Origin: CAWJFP01 sp963842155
GTDB lineage: Bacteria; Pseudomonadota; Alphaproteobacteria; JACZXZ01
Assembly (NCBI GenBank): GCA_963842155.1
Contig: CAWJFP010000036.1
Coordinates: forward strand, 310,001 to 374,000
Reading direction: 5' to 3'
DNA length: 64,000 nt
Within the stretch, counting starts at the first letter, position 1, and the number at the start of each line of letters is the position of its first letter. Shown piece after piece: positions 35,294-44,459 of the stretch. Position numbers and translations under genes: made by a program. Under the pieces are notes generated by a model. The model worked only from the letters and a program-made list of their open reading frames with translations, was not told the origin of the DNA and did no database searches.

Positions 35294-36292
35294 ATGCCGA
35301 GCAGCTTGGCACGCTACGTCTGGAAAATCAGCGGCGGCGACCAAATCTGGCTCGCGATCATCACCCTGGGCGTCGTCATTCTCTCGATGGTGCCCCTCGA
35401 GCTGCAGCGCCGTACGATCAACGACGCCATCAAGAACCATTCACTCGCGCCGCTCCTCCTGCTTTGCGTGGCGTATGTGGTGATCGTGCTGGTGCAAGGC
35501 CTCTTGAAGCTGTGGATGAATGTCTACCGCAGCAGGGTCGGCGAGGTCGCGATACGTCAGCTTCGCGTCGACGCGCGGCGCGCGATCACGGAAGAGGAAC
35601 GGGGCGCGGGGGACGGCCGCCCAAAAGAGGGCGTCAGGGTCTCGATCGCCGTCTCGGAGATCGACCCGATCGGCAGCTTCGTCGGCATGTGCATTTCCGA
35701 GCCGCTGCTGCATGGCGGCCTGCTGGTCGCGGTTTTCGGCTATATGTTCGTCGTCCAGCCGCTCATGGCGGCGGTCTGCTGCGGCGTCTTCGCGCCGCAG
35801 CTCGTCTTCGTCCCGCTGATGCAACGGACCATCAATCGTCGCACGAAGCAGCGCATCGAGGTGCTGCGCGAAGTGAGCGCCGATATCGTGAACGACGCCA
35901 TCGACAACGACATCACGGTGCCGGAGGACGATTACGCCCGGAAAGCGGACCGCATCTTCGTCCTCGACATGCATATCTACCGGCTCAAATTCTCGATGAA
36001 CTTCTTGATGAACCTGCTCTACCATCTCGCCATCGTCGGCGTTCTCGGCGTCGGCGGCTGGCTTGTCATAGAGGGGCGCACCCAGGTCGGCACGCTCGTG
36101 GCCTTCATTTCCGGCCTCGACAAGATCAACGATCCTTGGGGCGATATCGTCAATTATTTCCGCGACGCAACGAGCGCGCGGGTGAAATACGCCCTCGTCG
36201 CCAAGGTGCTCGACGAGGCGCCGCGCGCGGAGCCGGTGGAGAATCGTGCGATCGATCCCGAGAAGGAAGGGAAAACGACACGCAAGGTTTGA
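35294..36292 (+). CDS. Stand-alone ABC exporter membrane domain (no ATPase domain)
   Basis: 332 residues. Resembles the six-helix ABC1 membrane domain of type I exporters: segments near 18-40 (LAIITLGVVILSMVPLELQ), 55-80 (LLLLCVAYVVIVLVQGLLKLW), two helices around 145-185 (GLLVAVFGYMFVVQPLMAAV), 245-270 (LLYHLAIVGVLGVGGWLV), and the coupling loops RTINRRTKQRIEVLREVSADIVNDAI. After ARVKYALVAKVLDEAP, where an ATPase domain normally follows, it stops with a short charged tail. No ATPase gene lies beside it. It may pair with a distant ATPase or have another role. Confidence 0.8.
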   Translation: MPSSLARYVWKISGGDQIWLAIITLGVVILSMVPLELQRRTINDAIKNHSLAPLLLLCVAYVVIVLVQGLLKLWMNVYRSRVGEVAIRQLRVDARRAITEEERGAGDGRPKEGVRVSIAVSEIDPIGSFVGMCISEPLLHGGLLVAVFGYMFVVQPLMAAVCCGVFAPQLVFVPLMQRTINRRTKQRIEVLREVSADIVNDAIDNDITVPEDDYARKADRIFVLDMHIYRLKFSMNFLMNLLYHLAIVGVLGVGGWLVIEGRTQVGTLVAFISGLDKINDPWGDIVNYFRDATSARVKYALVAKVLDEAPRAEPVENRAIDPEKEGKTTRKV

Positions 36293-36352
36293 TGAATAGG
36301 CGTTCATTTTATTTGTGTCATTACTTTACGAAGGTTGCGAATTAGAAGTGCG

Positions 36353-36358
36353 TATAAT
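36353..36358 (+). promoter_or_regulatory. Candidate -10 box (TATAAT) of the DUF3300 gene
   Basis: A consensus TATAAT 64 bases before the ATG at 36422, in an AT-rich gap after the ABC gene. A clear -35 hexamer at 17 bases is lacking (TTGCGA lies only 12 bases away). Confidence 0.3.
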
Positions 36359-36421
36359 AAACTCGAAAGGATGCGCTCACGCGAGCTTGCGAGCGCCAAC
36401 ATCGAACGAGAGCTGGAAAAA

Positions 36422-37707
36422 ATGAAAAGAAATCGCCTGCCAATCCTGATCGGCCTCTTGGCCCTGGCCGCGGCGCCATTCGGGGCCTACGCGCAAGGTC
36501 AGACCGTCACGCCGGTGCAGGGCGCGGCGCCCGGTCAGCCCGCCCCGCAAAGCACGGTCACCTTCGCGCAGCCGCAGCTCGAGCAAATGCTCGCGCCGAT
36601 TGCCCTCTATCCCGATCAGCTGTTGGCGCAAATCCTCATGGCTTCGACCTATCCTCTGGAAGTGGTCGAAGCCTATCGCTGGGTCTCCGATCCCAACAAT
36701 GCCGCCCTCAAGGGCGACGCCTTGACGGCCGCGCTCGCGCAGCAGCCCTGGGATCCCAGCGTCAAGTCGCTCGTGCCGTTCCCGCAGATCCTCCAGATGA
36801 TGAACGACAAGCTCGACTGGACGCAGAAGCTCGGCGACGCCTTCCTCGCGCAGCAGCAGGACGTTATGAACGCCGTTCAGACGCTTCGGCACCAGGCGGA
36901 GCAGGCAGGCAAGCTTGCCTCGACGCCGCAGGAGACGGTGCAGGACACGCCGGATGGCGTCGTGATCCAGCCGGCGCAGCCCGATACGGTCTATGTGCCG
37001 GTCTACGACCCGTCTTACGTCTACGGCCCCTGGCCCTATCCCGACTACCCGCCCTATTACTGGCCGCCCCCGCCCGGCTTCGTCGTCGGCGGCTTCTCGG
37101 GCGGCTTCGGCTTCAGCATCGGCTTCGGCGTCGGTTTCTTCGGACCCTATTGGGGCTGGGGCGGCTTCGACTGGCATAGTCGCGGCATCTTCATCGATCC
37201 CGTGGCCTATAACCGGATCAGCCCCGGCCGCCCGTTCTATGCCGGCGCCGCCGGCAGGACGGCCTGGGTCCATGACCCCTATCATCGCGGCAACGTCGCC
37301 TATCCGGCGACCGTCCGGGCGCGGTTCGGCGCCGATCCACGCACCGGGGTCGTCTCGCACACGACCGCGACGCACTTCACCGCGACGACCGTGACCCACC
37401 GCACCACCACCACCACGACGAGGACGACCGTCAGACCGACGACGACCCCTACGGTTGTCAAGCCGACACGACCACCAAAACGACGACGACCCCTACGGTT
37501 GTCAAGCCGACAACAACGGCGAGGCCGACAACGACAACGACGGTCAGACCGACAACGACAACGACGGTCAAACCGACAACGACCACCACCACCCCTAAAG
37601 CGACCACGGTGACGCCGAAGGCAACGACGACGCCGCCAAAGGCGCCTCCGCCGAAGTCACCGCCGCCGGCGAGCAGCAACACCAACAAAAAGCCGACGAC
37701 GCCTTAG
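36422..37707 (+). CDS. DUF3300 family secreted protein with Thr/Pro/Lys-rich tail, frameshifted near 37467
   Basis: Exported protein with a signal peptide (residues 1-24, PILIGLLALAAAPFGAYA). The DUF3300 region (about 45-230) has LEQMLAPIALYPDQLLAQILMAS, YPLEVVEAYRW and VIQPAQPDTVYVPVYDPSYVYGPWPYP. Then follow Gly/Phe/Trp-rich segments (about 225-260). The C-terminus is repetitive: TTTTTRTTVRPTTTPTVVKPT. As written the frame then turns into Arg-rich nonsense ending at 37612. Adding one A at about 37467 (GACACGACC to GACAACGACC) restores a Thr/Pro/Lys-rich tail to the stop at 37705-37707, 428 residues in all. The function of the family is unknown; envelope location is likely. Confidence 0.85.
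37438..37530 (+). repeat. Short direct repeat in the Thr-rich tail of the DUF3300 gene
   Basis: The string CGACCCCTACGGTTGTCAAG occurs twice about 43 bases apart (near 37444 and 37487), and ACGACAACGACGGTC-type units recur to 37590. Such repeats are prone to slippage and coincide with the frameshift. Confidence 0.7.
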
Positions 37708-37729
37708 TAAGCTCACGCGACCCATCGGG

Positions 37730-37772
37730 TGCCCCGCTTTCGAGACCCGGAAGCGGGGCATCGCTTTTCCCC
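37730..37772 (+). terminator. Intrinsic terminator after the DUF3300 gene
   Basis: Hairpin TGCCCCGCTT / AAGCGGGGCA, ten base pairs with an eleven-base loop, followed by TCGCTTTTCC. Located 23 bases past the restored stop codon, which supports that the true coding end is 37707 rather than 37612. Confidence 0.75.
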
Positions 37773-37854
37773 GATCGCCCTGTCAACCGGGCAGCCGAGC
37801 CGCTAGATTCGCGCCCGCCGCCGCGGCCGCGACACAGCGCTTGGAGTCCCGCCT

Positions 37855-39001
37855 ATGGCATTCATTCTTCCGCCGGCCGAGCCAGCCTCGCTCGGTCTCG
37901 ATTCTCGAAGCACTGGATCGGCTTTGCAAGGTCATCGCGGCCCACATCGCCGAGGGCCGTTACCCGGGCGCGCAGATCGCCTTGGCCCGTCACGGCAAGC
38001 TCGCCTTCTCCCGGACGTTCGGCGCCGCGCGGCTCGAGCCGGCGCCCGCACTTGCGAAGGACGATACGCTCTGGCTGCTCTATTCCAACACGAAGGTCAT
38101 CACCGCCGCGGCGATCTGGCTGCTGGTCGAGGAAGGCGCCCTCACCTTCCACGACCGGATCGCCGATCACATTCCCGAATTCGCCCGTCACGGCAAAGGC
38201 GAGATCACGCTGCTGCAGCTGCTGACGCATCAAGGCGGCTTCCCGAACGCCGAAGCCGTCACGCGCGCCGCCTGGGAGGATCACGCGCTGCTGCGGCGCG
38301 AGGTATGCGATTTCACCCTCGAATGGGCCCCCGGCTCCGTTGTCCATTACCATCCGCTCGCGGCCCATTGGGTGGCGGCCCTACTCATCGAGGCGGTGAC
38401 GAAGACGGATTTCCGCGCCTTCATCCGCGCGCGGATCATCGAGCCGCTCGGCCTCGCCAACGAGCTTTACGTCGGACTGCCCGACGGCGAGGCGCACCGC
38501 GCGGCGGACATGCATGCGCCCTCCGAGGAGGGCGGCGGGCAAATCCGCTACCAGGAGGAGAACAGCCCGGAATTCCGCCGCGCCGGTTTCCCAGGCGCCG
38601 GCGGCTTCGCCACGGCCCGCGCCATGGCGGCCTTCTATCAGATGATGGTGGGGCTCGGCCGCCTCGGCGAGCGGCGCCTCCTCTCGCCGCGCATGATACA
38701 ATTCGTCACGCGCAACTTCACCGGCGACCGCGTCGACGAATATATGGGAATGCCCATGCATCGCGGCCTCGGCCCGCATTCGCGCGGGCTGACGCCCGGC
38801 ATCCGCGGTCTAGGCTCGCTCGCCACGCCGCGCAGCTTCGGCCATGGCGGCGTCGGCTCGTCCTATTGCTGGGCGGATCCCGAGAGCGGCGTTTCCTTCG
38901 CCTATCTCAGCAACAGCCGAATTCCCGATCCTTGGCATTCACGGCGGCTGGACATCGTCGCCAGCATCGTCCATACGGCGATCGACGACATTCACTGGTA
39001 G
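37855..39001 (+). CDS. Serine hydrolase, beta-lactamase/esterase (class C-like) family, frameshifted near 37902-37906
   Basis: Cytoplasmic beta-lactamase-fold esterase or amidase. The catalytic Ser-x-x-Lys lies in LWLLYSNTKVITAAAIWLLVEEG, the Tyr motif in VVHYHPLAAHWVAALL, and HGGVGSSYCW replaces the third KTG motif. The upstream part reads, in another frame, MAFILPPAEPASLGLD from the ATG at 37855, which has GGAG eight bases upstream; homologous proteins usually open in this way. Removing one base from GATTCTCGAA joins the two into 381 residues. Without that correction the gene starts at a weak TTG at 37841. Likely cotranscribed with the SDR after it. Confidence 0.85.
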
Positions 39002-39043
39002 CAGAAGAGCGGGCACTGGCAGCAAAAGAGCGGGGAGGACAGG

Positions 39044-39832
39044 ATGGGCCGTCTTCAAGGCAAACGCGCGATCGTGACCGGCGCGGGCAGCGGCATCGGG
39101 CGCGCGAGCGCGCGTCTCTTCGCGGCGGAGGGCGCGGCCGTGCTCTGCGTCGACAAGACGCGCGAGACGCTGGAGGAGACGGCGAAGGAAATCGCCGCGT
39201 CCGGGGGCAAGGCGCTCGCGCTCGCGGCGGACGTCGGGACGGAAGCGGACGTCGCCGGCTATATCGCGCGCGCGGTACGCGAATTCGGCGGGCTCGACGT
39301 GATCTACGCCAATGCCGGCATCAGCGGCGGCCTGCCGCCGCTGCTCGAGCAGACCGTCGAGCTCTGGCAAGAAGTGCTGCGGGTCAACCTGATCGGGCCC
39401 TTCCTCGCCATCAAGCACGCGGTGCCGCATATGGTGAAGCAAGGCAAGGGCTCGATCGTCTGCACCGCTTCGGTCGCGGGCTTGCGCGCCAATGCGGGCA
39501 GCAATCCCTATAGCGCGAGCAAGGCGGGCGTCATCAGCCTGGTGCAGACCGCGGCGAACTCGCTGCTCGGCACCGGCGTGCGCGTGAACGCGATCTGCCC
39601 CGGGCTGATCGAGACCGGCATGACAAAGCCCATCTTCGACGCCGCGAAAGCGCGCGGCACGGAAGCCAGGATCGGCCAGCTCAATCCGCTGCAGCGTCCC
39701 GGCCTGCCCAAGGAGATCGCCGCCATGGCGCTGTTCCTGGCGAGCGACGACGCTTCCTACGTCAACGGGCAGGCCTTTCCGGTCGATGGCGGCTTGACGA
39801 GCACCCATCCTTTCATCCCGCCGCGCCGGTGA
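39044..39832 (+). CDS. Short-chain dehydrogenase/reductase
   Basis: NAD(P)-dependent oxidoreductase of the classical SDR family. 262 residues. TGAGSGIGRASARLF is the cofactor loop, LCVDKTRE suggests Asp after beta2 and hence NAD preference, LDVIYANAGISGG is the NAG motif, SIVCTASVAGLRANAGSNPYSASKAGV gives the Ser-Tyr-Lys active site, and the tail is FLASDDASYVNGQAFPVDGGLTS. Substrate unknown. ATG at 39044 with GGGGAGGACAGG before it. Lies 42 bases after the hydrolase gene, so same operon. Confidence 0.94.
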   Translation: MGRLQGKRAIVTGAGSGIGRASARLFAAEGAAVLCVDKTRETLEETAKEIAASGGKALALAADVGTEADVAGYIARAVREFGGLDVIYANAGISGGLPPLLEQTVELWQEVLRVNLIGPFLAIKHAVPHMVKQGKGSIVCTASVAGLRANAGSNPYSASKAGVISLVQTAANSLLGTGVRVNAICPGLIETGMTKPIFDAAKARGTEARIGQLNPLQRPGLPKEIAAMALFLASDDASYVNGQAFPVDGGLTSTHPFIPPRR

Positions 39833-39916
39833 CGGGGTGTTTGACGTCGGCGGGTCGCGCGCCCAATTATAGAGCTGGCGCTGCGGCGCGACCGAGTTTT
39901 GGAGCAGGATAGCAGC

Positions 39917-40906
39917 ATGGACGACAACAAATACCGGCCTGTCGCCGGCAATATCCTGCCGCGCTTCGCCGGCATCGCAACCTTCATGCGCCTGCCGCAT
40001 CTGCCGGCCGAGGAGGCCGCGGGCGAGATCGATATCGGCCTCATCGGCGTGCCCTGGGACGGCGGTACGACGAACCGGCCCGGCGCGCGCCATGGCCCGC
40101 GCCAGATCCGCGACCTCTCCACCATGATGCGCCACGTGAACCACGCCACGAAGGTGAAGCCCTACGATCTCGCGCGCTGCGCCGATCTTGGCGACGTGCC
40201 GGTCAACCCCATCGATCTCGAGGATACGCTGGAGCGCATTACGAGCTATTACCGCGCGGTCGCCGAGGCCGGCATCATGCCGCTCTCCGCCGGCGGCGAT
40301 CATCTCGCCACCTTGCCCATCCTGCGCGGCATCGTGCGCGACGGGCCCGTCGGGCTCGTGCATTTCGACGCCCATACCGACACCTCCGACCGCTATTTCG
40401 GCGATTGCCGCTACACGCACGGCACGCCTTTCCGACGCGCGGTCGAGGAAGGGCTGATCGACCCCAAGCGCGCCATCCAGATCGGCATACGCGGCAGCAT
40501 GTATACCGAGGACGAGAAGGATTGGGGCTATGCCCAGGGCATTCGCGTCATCGAGATCGAGGAGTTCAGCGCGCTCGGCGTGCCGACGGTGATCGAGGAA
40601 ATCCACCGCGTGGTCGGCGACCGGCCCGCCTATGTCAGTTTCGACGTGGATTCGCTCGACCCGGTCTATGCCCCCGGCACGGGCACGCCCGAGATCGGCG
40701 GCCTCACCACCATGGAGGCGCAACGCATGCTACGCGGCCTCGAGGGGCTCAAGGTCGTGGGCGGCGACGTGGTGGAGGTCTCGCCTCCTTTCGACGCCTC
40801 CGGCAACACGGCGCTGGTCGGCGCCACCATGATGTTCGAGATTCTCTGCATCCTGGCGCAGACGGTGGGCGGCCGGCGCAACGCGCAAGGTGCCAATCGC
40901 ATCTGA
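39917..40906 (+). CDS. Agmatinase-like ureohydrolase
   Basis: Binuclear manganese enzyme releasing urea from agmatine or a related guanidino compound. 329 residues. Metal ligands are seen in PLSAGGDHLATLPI (His), VHFDAHTDTSDRY (Asp, His, Asp) and YVSFDVDSLDPVYAPGTGTPEIGG (Asp, Asp). N-terminal IGVPWDGGTTNRPGARHGP is the family signature. Could equally be guanidinobutyrase or guanidinopropionase; the substrate pocket cannot be judged by eye, so I give no symbol. ATG at 39917 with AGGAT upstream. Stand-alone. Confidence 0.92.
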   Translation: MDDNKYRPVAGNILPRFAGIATFMRLPHLPAEEAAGEIDIGLIGVPWDGGTTNRPGARHGPRQIRDLSTMMRHVNHATKVKPYDLARCADLGDVPVNPIDLEDTLERITSYYRAVAEAGIMPLSAGGDHLATLPILRGIVRDGPVGLVHFDAHTDTSDRYFGDCRYTHGTPFRRAVEEGLIDPKRAIQIGIRGSMYTEDEKDWGYAQGIRVIEIEEFSALGVPTVIEEIHRVVGDRPAYVSFDVDSLDPVYAPGTGTPEIGGLTTMEAQRMLRGLEGLKVVGGDVVEVSPPFDASGNTALVGATMMFEILCILAQTVGGRRNAQGANRI

Positions 40907-41319
40907 GCACGGCGGAGATTGCCGCGGCCAGGAGCGTGAACCCGTAAGACTGGGTCGACAGCGGCCCGCGAACTTCCGCTCCAGGGCCGAAAGCGGCCAT
41001 TGCATTCCGATCGCTGCATGGCGCAAAAGCGCCATATCCGGACATGGAAAAAGCGAAGCACATTGTATTGCAAACGGTCTCTCCATCCTCCTCCAGAAAC
41101 TCACAGCATCCGTCAGTTGAATCATAGTCGTCCGACCATCGGGTTCCATTTGGCCATCTCTCCACCTTTACGGCGCCTCGCACATCCCTACCGACAACCG
41201 ACCTCTCCGACCGCCCCCGTAATAACGACGTTAAGGCGCCGCAATGCTCTTGTCGCGGCCGCTTCCCGATTGTATGCGTGCTGGGCAGACGCCGCGCGAA
41301 GCGATGCGGCTGCCAAACG
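40907..41319. other. Intergenic region between the ureohydrolase and atpG ends
   Basis: 413 bases between convergent genes. Near 40968-41000 there is a block CTTCCGCTCCAGGGCCGAAAG followed by CGGCCATTGC, which resembles the degenerate repeats often seen between alphaproteobacterial genes and the block on the other side of the N-ATPase operon at about 47993-48045. No convincing coding frame on either strand. Confidence 0.5.
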
Positions 41320-42174
41320 TCAAGGAGCTCGGCCGCTCGTTAGCGCCTCGGCTCCGGTAATAAGGTCGAGTAATTCGGTCGTGATCTCGGTTTGCCGGGC
41401 TTGACGCGCGGATTGACGCAACTGAGAAAGCTTCCTTGTCACGTTGTCGTGCGCCGACTCCATGGCCGCGAATCGTGCGGCATTCTCGCTCGAAATGGAT
41501 TCGACCCCCGCTTCCGTCAAAAGAGCGAACACATATTCCGCCATGAGCTTTTCCAGCAACGGCCGCGGCGCGAGATTGTGGAGCGGTGCCTGACTTGGTT
41601 GCTTGAGCGCCAACGAAGCGACGTCGAGCGGCAAGAGCAGACGCCGCTCGATCATGGGCGCGGCGCCCTGACGGTAGCGGCCGAATACCACCTCGACGCG
41701 CGAAACCTCGCCCCGAGCAATGCGGGTGTAGAGTTCGGTCGTGAGACCGTTGACGGTCTCGGGCGCACTGGCCAGTCTCGTCGCCATCGGCCTCGTCCAG
41801 CTTGCCGGCCGCCCGCGCTCAAGCGCAAGGGCGGCGCCGCGGCTACCCAGAACGAAGAACAGGTCATCGTCTTCGAGCATCGCTTCCGCAGCCTCGACAA
41901 GGCGCTCGTTGAAGCCGCCGACAAATCCGTGCTCGGCCGCGCAGAGAACGAGCGCGCGGCGTCCGCCCGCCACCAACGTCTCGGATGGCGGCGGCATAAG
42001 AAGAAGTGCGCCGCCGATGGCTGCGGCCATGGATTCCGCGTAACGGCGGATCCCCGGAAGTGCACGTTGCGCCTCCTGCACGCGCATGCCGGCAAGCGAG
42101 CGCATTGCGCCAACGATGTCGAGCAACTCGTCCATGCTGGCAATGTGGCCCTGAATCTCGGCAAGACGCGTCAC
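41320..42174 (-). CDS. atpG: N-ATPase gamma subunit
   Basis: Central stalk of the rotary ATPase. 284 residues, GTG start overlapping the atpA stop (GTGA). The N-terminal helix LAEIQGHIASMDELLDIVGAMRSLAGMRVQEAQRAL and C-terminal helix FAAMESAHDNVTRKLSQLRQSARQARQTEITTELLDLITGAEAL form the coiled-coil rotor. The middle domain is divergent from housekeeping gamma subunits, as expected in N-ATPases. Last gene of the operon, the order of which (atpG after atpA, no atpH, atpD first) is diagnostic. Confidence 0.93.
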   Translation of the reverse strand: MTRLAEIQGHIASMDELLDIVGAMRSLAGMRVQEAQRALPGIRRYAESMAAAIGGALLLMPPPSETLVAGGRRALVLCAAEHGFVGGFNERLVEAAEAMLEDDDLFFVLGSRGAALALERGRPASWTRPMATRLASAPETVNGLTTELYTRIARGEVSRVEVVFGRYRQGAAPMIERRLLLPLDVASLALKQPSQAPLHNLAPRPLLEKLMAEYVFALLTEAGVESISSENAARFAAMESAHDNVTRKLSQLRQSARQARQTEITTELLDLITGAEALTSGRAP

Positions 42175-43718
42175 GGTCGGGCACCTCCCGGCGTAGAGTT
42201 CGACGCCATGACGGAACGTACCAGCGCCGAAAGCGAAATCTTGAGGTGTTCCCGAGTATCCTCCGGAAGGGTCTTCGCCTGATCATCGAGTGCCATGATT
42301 TCAGGGCAGTGCTCGGCAAGCCATGGGCCGAGGCCGGATCGAAAGGCCTCCACGCGATCGAGCGGCACGGCATCGAGCACGCCATCGCTCAACGCGCAAA
42401 GCAGAGCGACCTGCTCACCGAGCGCAAGCGGCGCAAACTGGCGCTGGCCGAGCACGGCGCGAATACGCTTGCCGTGCTCGATCACTTTACGCGTGCGCTC
42501 GTCCACCATGGTGCCGAAACGGGTAAACACCTCGAGCTCAAGAAACTGCGCGTATTCGAGCCTGAGGCTTTCCGAGAGCGATTGGAGTACCGGAGCTTGC
42601 GTCTTGCCGCCGACGCGCGACACGCTCTTGCCGACATCGACCGCCGGCTTCTGGTCTTCGTAAAAGAGGCGCGGATCAAGGTAAATCTGTCCGTCGGTGA
42701 TGGAGATAAGGTTGGTCGGAATGTATGCACTGATATTGCCAGCCTGCGTCTCGGCGATTGGCAGTGCGGTAAGCGAACCGCCGCCGCGTTCGGGCGCCAG
42801 CTTCGCGGCGCGTTCGAGCAAGCGTGAATGAATGTAGAAGATGTCGCCCGGATAAGCCTCGCGTCCCGGCGGCCGGCGCAATAAGAGCGAGACCTGACGA
42901 TAGGCTGCCGCGTGCTTGGTGAGATCGTCGATCACCAGCAGGACGTCGCTCCCGCGCACCATGAAATACTCAGCCATGGTGCAGGCGGCATAGGGGGTGA
43001 GCCACTGGAGGCCGGGCGCCGCATTGGCTTCGCCGATGACGAACAGGCAGCGCTCCGGCCTACCATAGTGGCGCACTGCCTCGATCACGCGCGCGACCGA
43101 GGACGCCTTCTGGCCGACCGCGGCGTAAACGCAGATCACGTCGCTGGAGCGTTGGTTGATGATGGTATCGACGGCGATCGCCGTCTTGCCCGTCCCGCGG
43201 TCGCCGATGATGAGCTCGCGCTGGCCCCTGCCGAGCGGAATCATGGCGTCGATCACGAGGAGTCCTGTCGCCAGGGGCCGCGTCACCAGGGCTCGATCGA
43301 TGATCGCGGGCGCCGGCTGCTCGACGGGTAAGAACTGCTCGGTATCAAGCGGCTCGCCGCCGTCGAGGGGAAGGCCCATCGCGTCAACCACGCGCCCCAG
43401 CAGAGCTTCGCCGACGGGAACACGCGCCACTTCGCCCGTACCGTGCACGACGCTTCCAGCCGGGATTCCACTGGTATCGCCCAGCAACACGCATCCGATC
43501 GTCTCTTCGCCGAGATCGACAGCGAGGCCGCGCACGCCGCCTTCGAATATCAGCAACTCGTCAAGCTGCGTTTCCGGCAGGCCCTGTACGAACGCCACGC
43601 CGTCGCCGATCTGCAGCACGCGACCGACATGTTCGAGTTTGGCTTCGAGTGCGAAAGCGCCGATACGTTGCCGGCTCCGGTCAAGCCATTCGCGGAGATC
43701 ATCAGCGAGCGTCGCCAT
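42171..43718 (-). CDS. atpA: N-ATPase alpha subunit
   Basis: Non-catalytic nucleotide-binding subunit of F1. 515 residues. Contains VGRVLQIGDGVAFVQGLP, Walker A GDRGTGKTAIA, VYAAVGQKASSVARV, Walker B DVLLVIDDLTKHAAAYRQVSLLLRRPPGREAYPGDIFYIHSRLLERAAKL in order, and the signature PIAETQAGNISAYIPTNLISITDGQIYLDPRLF. The start at 43718 (ATG) lies within the atpF end. Sequence differs from housekeeping alpha subunits in many loops (for example EYFMVRGSDVLL), in line with the N-type branch. Confidence 0.95.
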   Translation of the reverse strand: MATLADDLREWLDRSRQRIGAFALEAKLEHVGRVLQIGDGVAFVQGLPETQLDELLIFEGGVRGLAVDLGEETIGCVLLGDTSGIPAGSVVHGTGEVARVPVGEALLGRVVDAMGLPLDGGEPLDTEQFLPVEQPAPAIIDRALVTRPLATGLLVIDAMIPLGRGQRELIIGDRGTGKTAIAVDTIINQRSSDVICVYAAVGQKASSVARVIEAVRHYGRPERCLFVIGEANAAPGLQWLTPYAACTMAEYFMVRGSDVLLVIDDLTKHAAAYRQVSLLLRRPPGREAYPGDIFYIHSRLLERAAKLAPERGGGSLTALPIAETQAGNISAYIPTNLISITDGQIYLDPRLFYEDQKPAVDVGKSVSRVGGKTQAPVLQSLSESLRLEYAQFLELEVFTRFGTMVDERTRKVIEHGKRIRAVLGQRQFAPLALGEQVALLCALSDGVLDAVPLDRVEAFRSGLGPWLAEHCPEIMALDDQAKTLPEDTREHLKISLSALVRSVMASNSTPGGARP

Positions 43719-44457
43719 GAGCACCGATCTCCGAACGCACGGCAGCCAGAACGCTTTGCCATGAGAAGCGCAGAATAGCCGTCGGAAAATGCAGCTCCGC
43801 TCCGGCGATCAGGTCCGGGTTCGCAGCGAACGTAATCGTGACGCCGTCACCCAACGGCCGACGCAGCCGCGCGCGCCATATCTCGGCTGTCTCCGGCGGA
43901 AGCGGCGATGCGGTTACGACCGTAAGAGCACTGCCGTCCGTAAACTGGCTGATGAGCGTATCAAGCTCCGTCTTGGGGAGCGCCTTGAGGTGTTGTTCGA
44001 TCCGCTCGATCCACGCTTCGGCGCGAAGCTGCAGCGGCACCTCGCCAAGCAGTCGCCGCGCAAATTCGGCGCCAAGGTCAAGCGCGCTCCGACGAAGCTC
44101 GGCGACCGCGCGTTCACGCTCCACCGCCAGCGTCTTGCGCGCAGCCTCAGCGAGCGCTTGCGCTTCACGTTCTGCCTGCACGCGGCGGGCTTTCGCCGCT
44201 TCCTCCGCCTGGGCTGTCGCGGTCTTGAGCACAGCTTCGCGTTCCGCCGCTATGCCGGCGCGTTCTGCTTCAATCTCGGCGAGATCGGCCTTCGCCTTGT
44301 CTTCGATAGCCTTGCCGTCATCGTATTGCTTTTGGACATCGGCTTTGCGCGCGTCGATCATGCGCAGCATCGGCTTGTAGAGGAAGCGGTGTAGCAGCCA
44401 GACCAGGACCGCGAAATTGACGGTCTGCAGCGCTAGTGTCCACCAGTCGAAATGCAT
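43702..44457 (-). CDS. atpF: N-ATPase extended b subunit
   Basis: Peripheral stalk. 251 residues, much longer than the usual 150-165. A single membrane helix (TLALQTVNFAVLVWLLHRFLY, residues 6-26) is followed by a long charged coiled coil (about 30-140; KAKADLAEIEAERAGIAAERE). The further domain, about 150-251, ends with LRFSWQSVLAAVRSEIGAHGDAR and carries a segment LRAEAWIERIEQHLKALP. The operon lacks atpH (delta), so this extension may supply the F1-binding function, as proposed for N-ATPases. ATG at 44457, three bases after atpE. Confidence 0.93.
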   Translation of the reverse strand: MHFDWWTLALQTVNFAVLVWLLHRFLYKPMLRMIDARKADVQKQYDDGKAIEDKAKADLAEIEAERAGIAAEREAVLKTATAQAEEAAKARRVQAEREAQALAEAARKTLAVERERAVAELRRSALDLGAEFARRLLGEVPLQLRAEAWIERIEQHLKALPKTELDTLISQFTDGSALTVVTASPLPPETAEIWRARLRRPLGDGVTITFAANPDLIAGAELHFPTAILRFSWQSVLAAVRSEIGAHGDAR

Positions 44458-44459
44458 CG

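Noticed and set aside
37855..39513. A 552-codon frame running through the serine hydrolase and SDR genes
   Set aside because: Only its first 16 codons look real (the N-terminus of the hydrolase before the slip); the rest is Arg-rich out-of-frame sequence.
41000..41404. A 134-codon plus-strand frame beyond the ureohydrolase
   Set aside because: Arg/Ser/Pro-rich with no family features; its end overlaps atpG coding sequence in antisense.
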